Assembly (NCBI RefSeq): GCF_009936375.1
Contig: NZ_AP022332.1
Location: 1,917,501-1,981,500, forward strand
Reading direction: 5' to 3'
Origin: Methylosinus sp. C49
GTDB taxonomy: Bacteria > Pseudomonadota > Alphaproteobacteria > Rhizobiales > Beijerinckiaceae
Length of the DNA stretch: 64,000 nucleotides
Part shown: positions 62,276 to 64,000 of the stretch, piece by piece
Numbering within the stretch: position 1 is the stretch's first letter
Layout of the letters: each line of letters opens with the position of its first letter
Program-made: the position numbers and the translations under genes
The notes under the pieces: model-generated
What the model was told of the DNA's origin: nothing
What the model saw: the letters and a program-made list of their open reading frames with translations, nothing else
The model's database searches: none

Positions 62276-64000
62276 TCAGGCGCGCCGGGAGAGGTTCTGC
62301 GACTCGCCCGGCGCCGCGACCACCACGGCCGAGCCGAACAGCGAGCCCTGGAAGTAATCGACGCCCCAGCCTTGCAGCAGCTGCGCCGTCTCCTCATCCT
62401 CCACCCATTCCGCGACGATCTTCAGGCCGAGATGCCGCGCGAGATCGGTGAGCGTGCGCACGAAGAAGCGATCATCCTGCGATTTGATGATGTTCTGGAT
62501 GAAGACGCCGTCGATCTTGACGAAGTCGAAGTCGAGCAGGCGCAGATTGCGGAAGGATGTGTGACCCGCGCCGAAATCATCCATGGCGAATTTGATGCCG
62601 AGGCGCTTGCAGTCGGTGATCAGCTGCCGTGTCTTGTCGAAATCGTCGATCAGCGTCGTCTCGGTGATCTCTATGGTGAGGCGATCCGCGACGCCCGGAT
62701 AGAGTCGCGTGGCGTTGGCGAGCCATTCCGGCCATTCGGGATCATGCAGCGTGGCGACCGAGGCGTTGACCGAGATCCGCAGCGACGGATCGGCGCGCAG
62801 CTGCGTGAGCGCCAGCTCCAGAACGCGCTGATCGAGAAGGCGCACCAGTCCGGATTTCTCCGCGATGGGCAGAATGTCGCCGGGCACGACGATAGAGCCG
62901 TCGGCGAGCCGCACGCGCAGCAGCGCCTCGTAAAAGGCCGTATGGCCGGTCTGCGCCTGGACGATGGGCTGAAAGGCCAGCTCGACGCGGCGCTCGTTGA
63001 GCGCGGAAACGACGCTGTCGGAAATCTGCAGCGCATGCAGCCGCCCATTGTCGCGCGCCAGCGAGGTGGCGTAGCAGACGAGCCGATGCGCATTGCGCTG
63101 ACGCGCCGCGTCCAGCGCCTCCTCGGCGTGCTGGAACAGCACGGCCGGCGATCTTCCATCACGCGGCGCGACGACGGCGCCGATGCGCGCCGACACGGAG
63201 ATCGCGCCGACCTCGGTCGTGAAAGGCGCTTGGGCGATCACCTCGATGAGCCGCTGGCCCGTCGATTTGGCCTGCTCGACGTCACAATTCTCCAGCAGCA
63301 CGGCGAATTTATTGCCGGCGTAGCGCGCGACGAGATCATTGACTCGAACATTGGTCCGCAGCCGTGAGGCGAGGCCGACAATGATCTCGTCGCCGGCGTC
63401 ATAGCCATAGGTGCGATTGAGCGCGAAGAGATTCTCCAGCGCGACGAGCAGAATGGCGAAAGGCTTGCGCATCTTCTCGGGCTGTCCGAGCAGGCGCAGC
63501 GAATGTTCCGCCAGAAGCGCGCGGCTCATCGCGCCGGTGAGCGCGTCGAATTGCGCGCTGCGGGTCATCCGGCGCTCCATCTCGTGGCGCTCGGTGATGA
63601 CGCGCACGACGCCATGGGCGCGGCACGGGCGGCCGTCGCGGCCGGCGAACCATTTGCCGCAATCCTCGATCCACACCAGCGGGCCGCCACCGGTCTCGCG
63701 CGGCGGCGCCAGCGCATAGATGGCGTTGAAGAGCACGCCATTGCCGTCGTCGCTGCCGGTGGTGGTGACGATGGCGTCGAAGCGCGATGTCGCGCTCTGC
63801 GCGCCGAGCCGCTCGCCATAGGCGCGCCCGCTCGAGAGATCGATATCGGCGAAGCCCGGCAGCACCTCGGCGAGATTGTCGCCCCAAGCGAGCCGATCGG
63901 TCGCAATGTCCCACGTATAGGCGAGCATGCCGATCGAGGCGAAAATGTCGCGCGCATCCGGTCCCGCGGGCTGGCGCGGCTCCGCGGTCGGAGCGGGCGC
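62276..64000 (-). CDS. PAS-GGDEF-EAL c-di-GMP signalling protein (5' end cut by window)
   Basis: At least 574 residues; the frame is open to the window edge, so the N-terminus is missing. An N-terminal PAS-like part (LAYTWDIATDRLAWGDN) is followed by a GGDEF domain in which the signature is AGNKF (in RYAGNKFAVLLENCD), so cyclase activity is unlikely. The EAL domain keeps YEALLR, ISVNASVATL, IEITETTLI, DDFGAGHTSF, VKIDGVFI and the late Glu region, so it should hydrolyse c-di-GMP. No transmembrane segment in the visible part. It converges with phaR. Confidence 0.9.
   Translation of the reverse strand, partial: APAPTAEPRQPAGPDARDIFASIGMLAYTWDIATDRLAWGDNLAEVLPGFADIDLSSGRAYGERLGAQSATSRFDAIVTTTGSDDGNGVLFNAIYALAPPRETGGGPLVWIEDCGKWFAGRDGRPCRAHGVVRVITERHEMERRMTRSAQFDALTGAMSRALLAEHSLRLLGQPEKMRKPFAILLVALENLFALNRTYGYDAGDEIIVGLASRLRTNVRVNDLVARYAGNKFAVLLENCDVEQAKSTGQRLIEVIAQAPFTTEVGAISVSARIGAVVAPRDGRSPAVLFQHAEEALDAARQRNAHRLVCYATSLARDNGRLHALQISDSVVSALNERRVELAFQPIVQAQTGHTAFYEALLRVRLADGSIVVPGDILPIAEKSGLVRLLDQRVLELALTQLRADPSLRISVNASVATLHDPEWPEWLANATRLYPGVADRLTIEITETTLIDDFDKTRQLITDCKRLGIKFAMDDFGAGHTSFRNLRLLDFDFVKIDGVFIQNIIKSQDDRFFVRTLTDLARHLGLKIVAEWVEDEETAQLLQGWGVDYFQGSLFGSAVVVAAPGESQNLSRRA

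Overview
The window is dense, high-GC alphaproteobacterial chromosome. Several features point to the Rhizobiales/Hyphomicrobiales: a PhaR-type PHB regulator, the DUF1849 (EipB) envelope protein, an AcuI-type reductase, an Omp25/31-type porin, a type-2 ArgC downstream of rplM-rpsI, a GTTC-N7-GTTC SOS operator and a TTAA-N7-TTAA CtrA-type site. The copper and divalent-metal genes (CopC-CopD, a multicopper oxidase, a CzcA-type RND pump) would fit a Methylocystaceae-like methanotroph. That genus-level reading is inference: no methane monooxygenase or other diagnostic gene lies here.

Layout. 0-5.2 kb: 3' end of a polyprenyl synthase, an exported LTxxQ (Spy/CpxP-like) protein, acuI, a GreA/GreB factor, an orphan ParA-like ATPase and rarA. 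5.6-12.7 kb: an outer-membrane beta-barrel protein, then a complete three-gene heavy-metal RND efflux operon (adaptor, CzcA-type pump, TolC-type channel). 12.7-17.2 kb: an exported trypsin-like protease, an exported UbiC-fold protein, ruvB, an SDR and a Uma2-family protein. 17.24-20.08 kb: a 2,838-bp IS1595-like mobile element, delimited by inverted repeats and an exact 8-bp target duplication, carrying unfamiliar passenger genes. 20.3-28.3 kb: a transglutaminase-like peptidase, an oxalate-decarboxylase-type bicupin, rplM-rpsI, argC, ctaA, a MerR regulator, tRNA-Pro(GGG), a small Gly/Ala-rich membrane protein and mrp. 28.3-38.6 kb: a FadL-type porin, TPP riboswitch-thiC, a Sel1-repeat protein, a small Cys-rich exported protein behind an operator-like palindrome, mogA, dapB, gpmA, alkB, a cytochrome c and cysG. 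38.6-51 kb: a siderophore-type TonB receptor with a PepSY membrane protein, recQ, a multicopper oxidase, the NAD(P)HX repair enzyme, a DUF1269 protein and a protease-nuclease fusion. 51-64 kb: GDPD-RidA, eipB, a beta-carbonic anhydrase, copC-copD, glyQ, a small gene with a tandem LexA-type operator, chaC, a KpsE-like export protein with an unknown partner, a lipoprotein, phaR and a GGDEF/EAL protein cut by the window end.

How genes work together: the RND operon, CopC-CopD, the multicopper oxidase and the TonB/PepSY pair form scattered metal-handling modules. Most other genes are housekeeping, in short operons that often converge on GC-rich hairpins. The least ordinary items are the precisely delimited IS element with cargo, the single-chain serine protease plus His-Me-finger nuclease, the triple GTTC SOS operator in front of an uncharacterised gene, the palindrome over the -35 box of the Cys-rich exported protein, and the CtrA-type site between parA and rarA. 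No CRISPR array and no prophage were seen.
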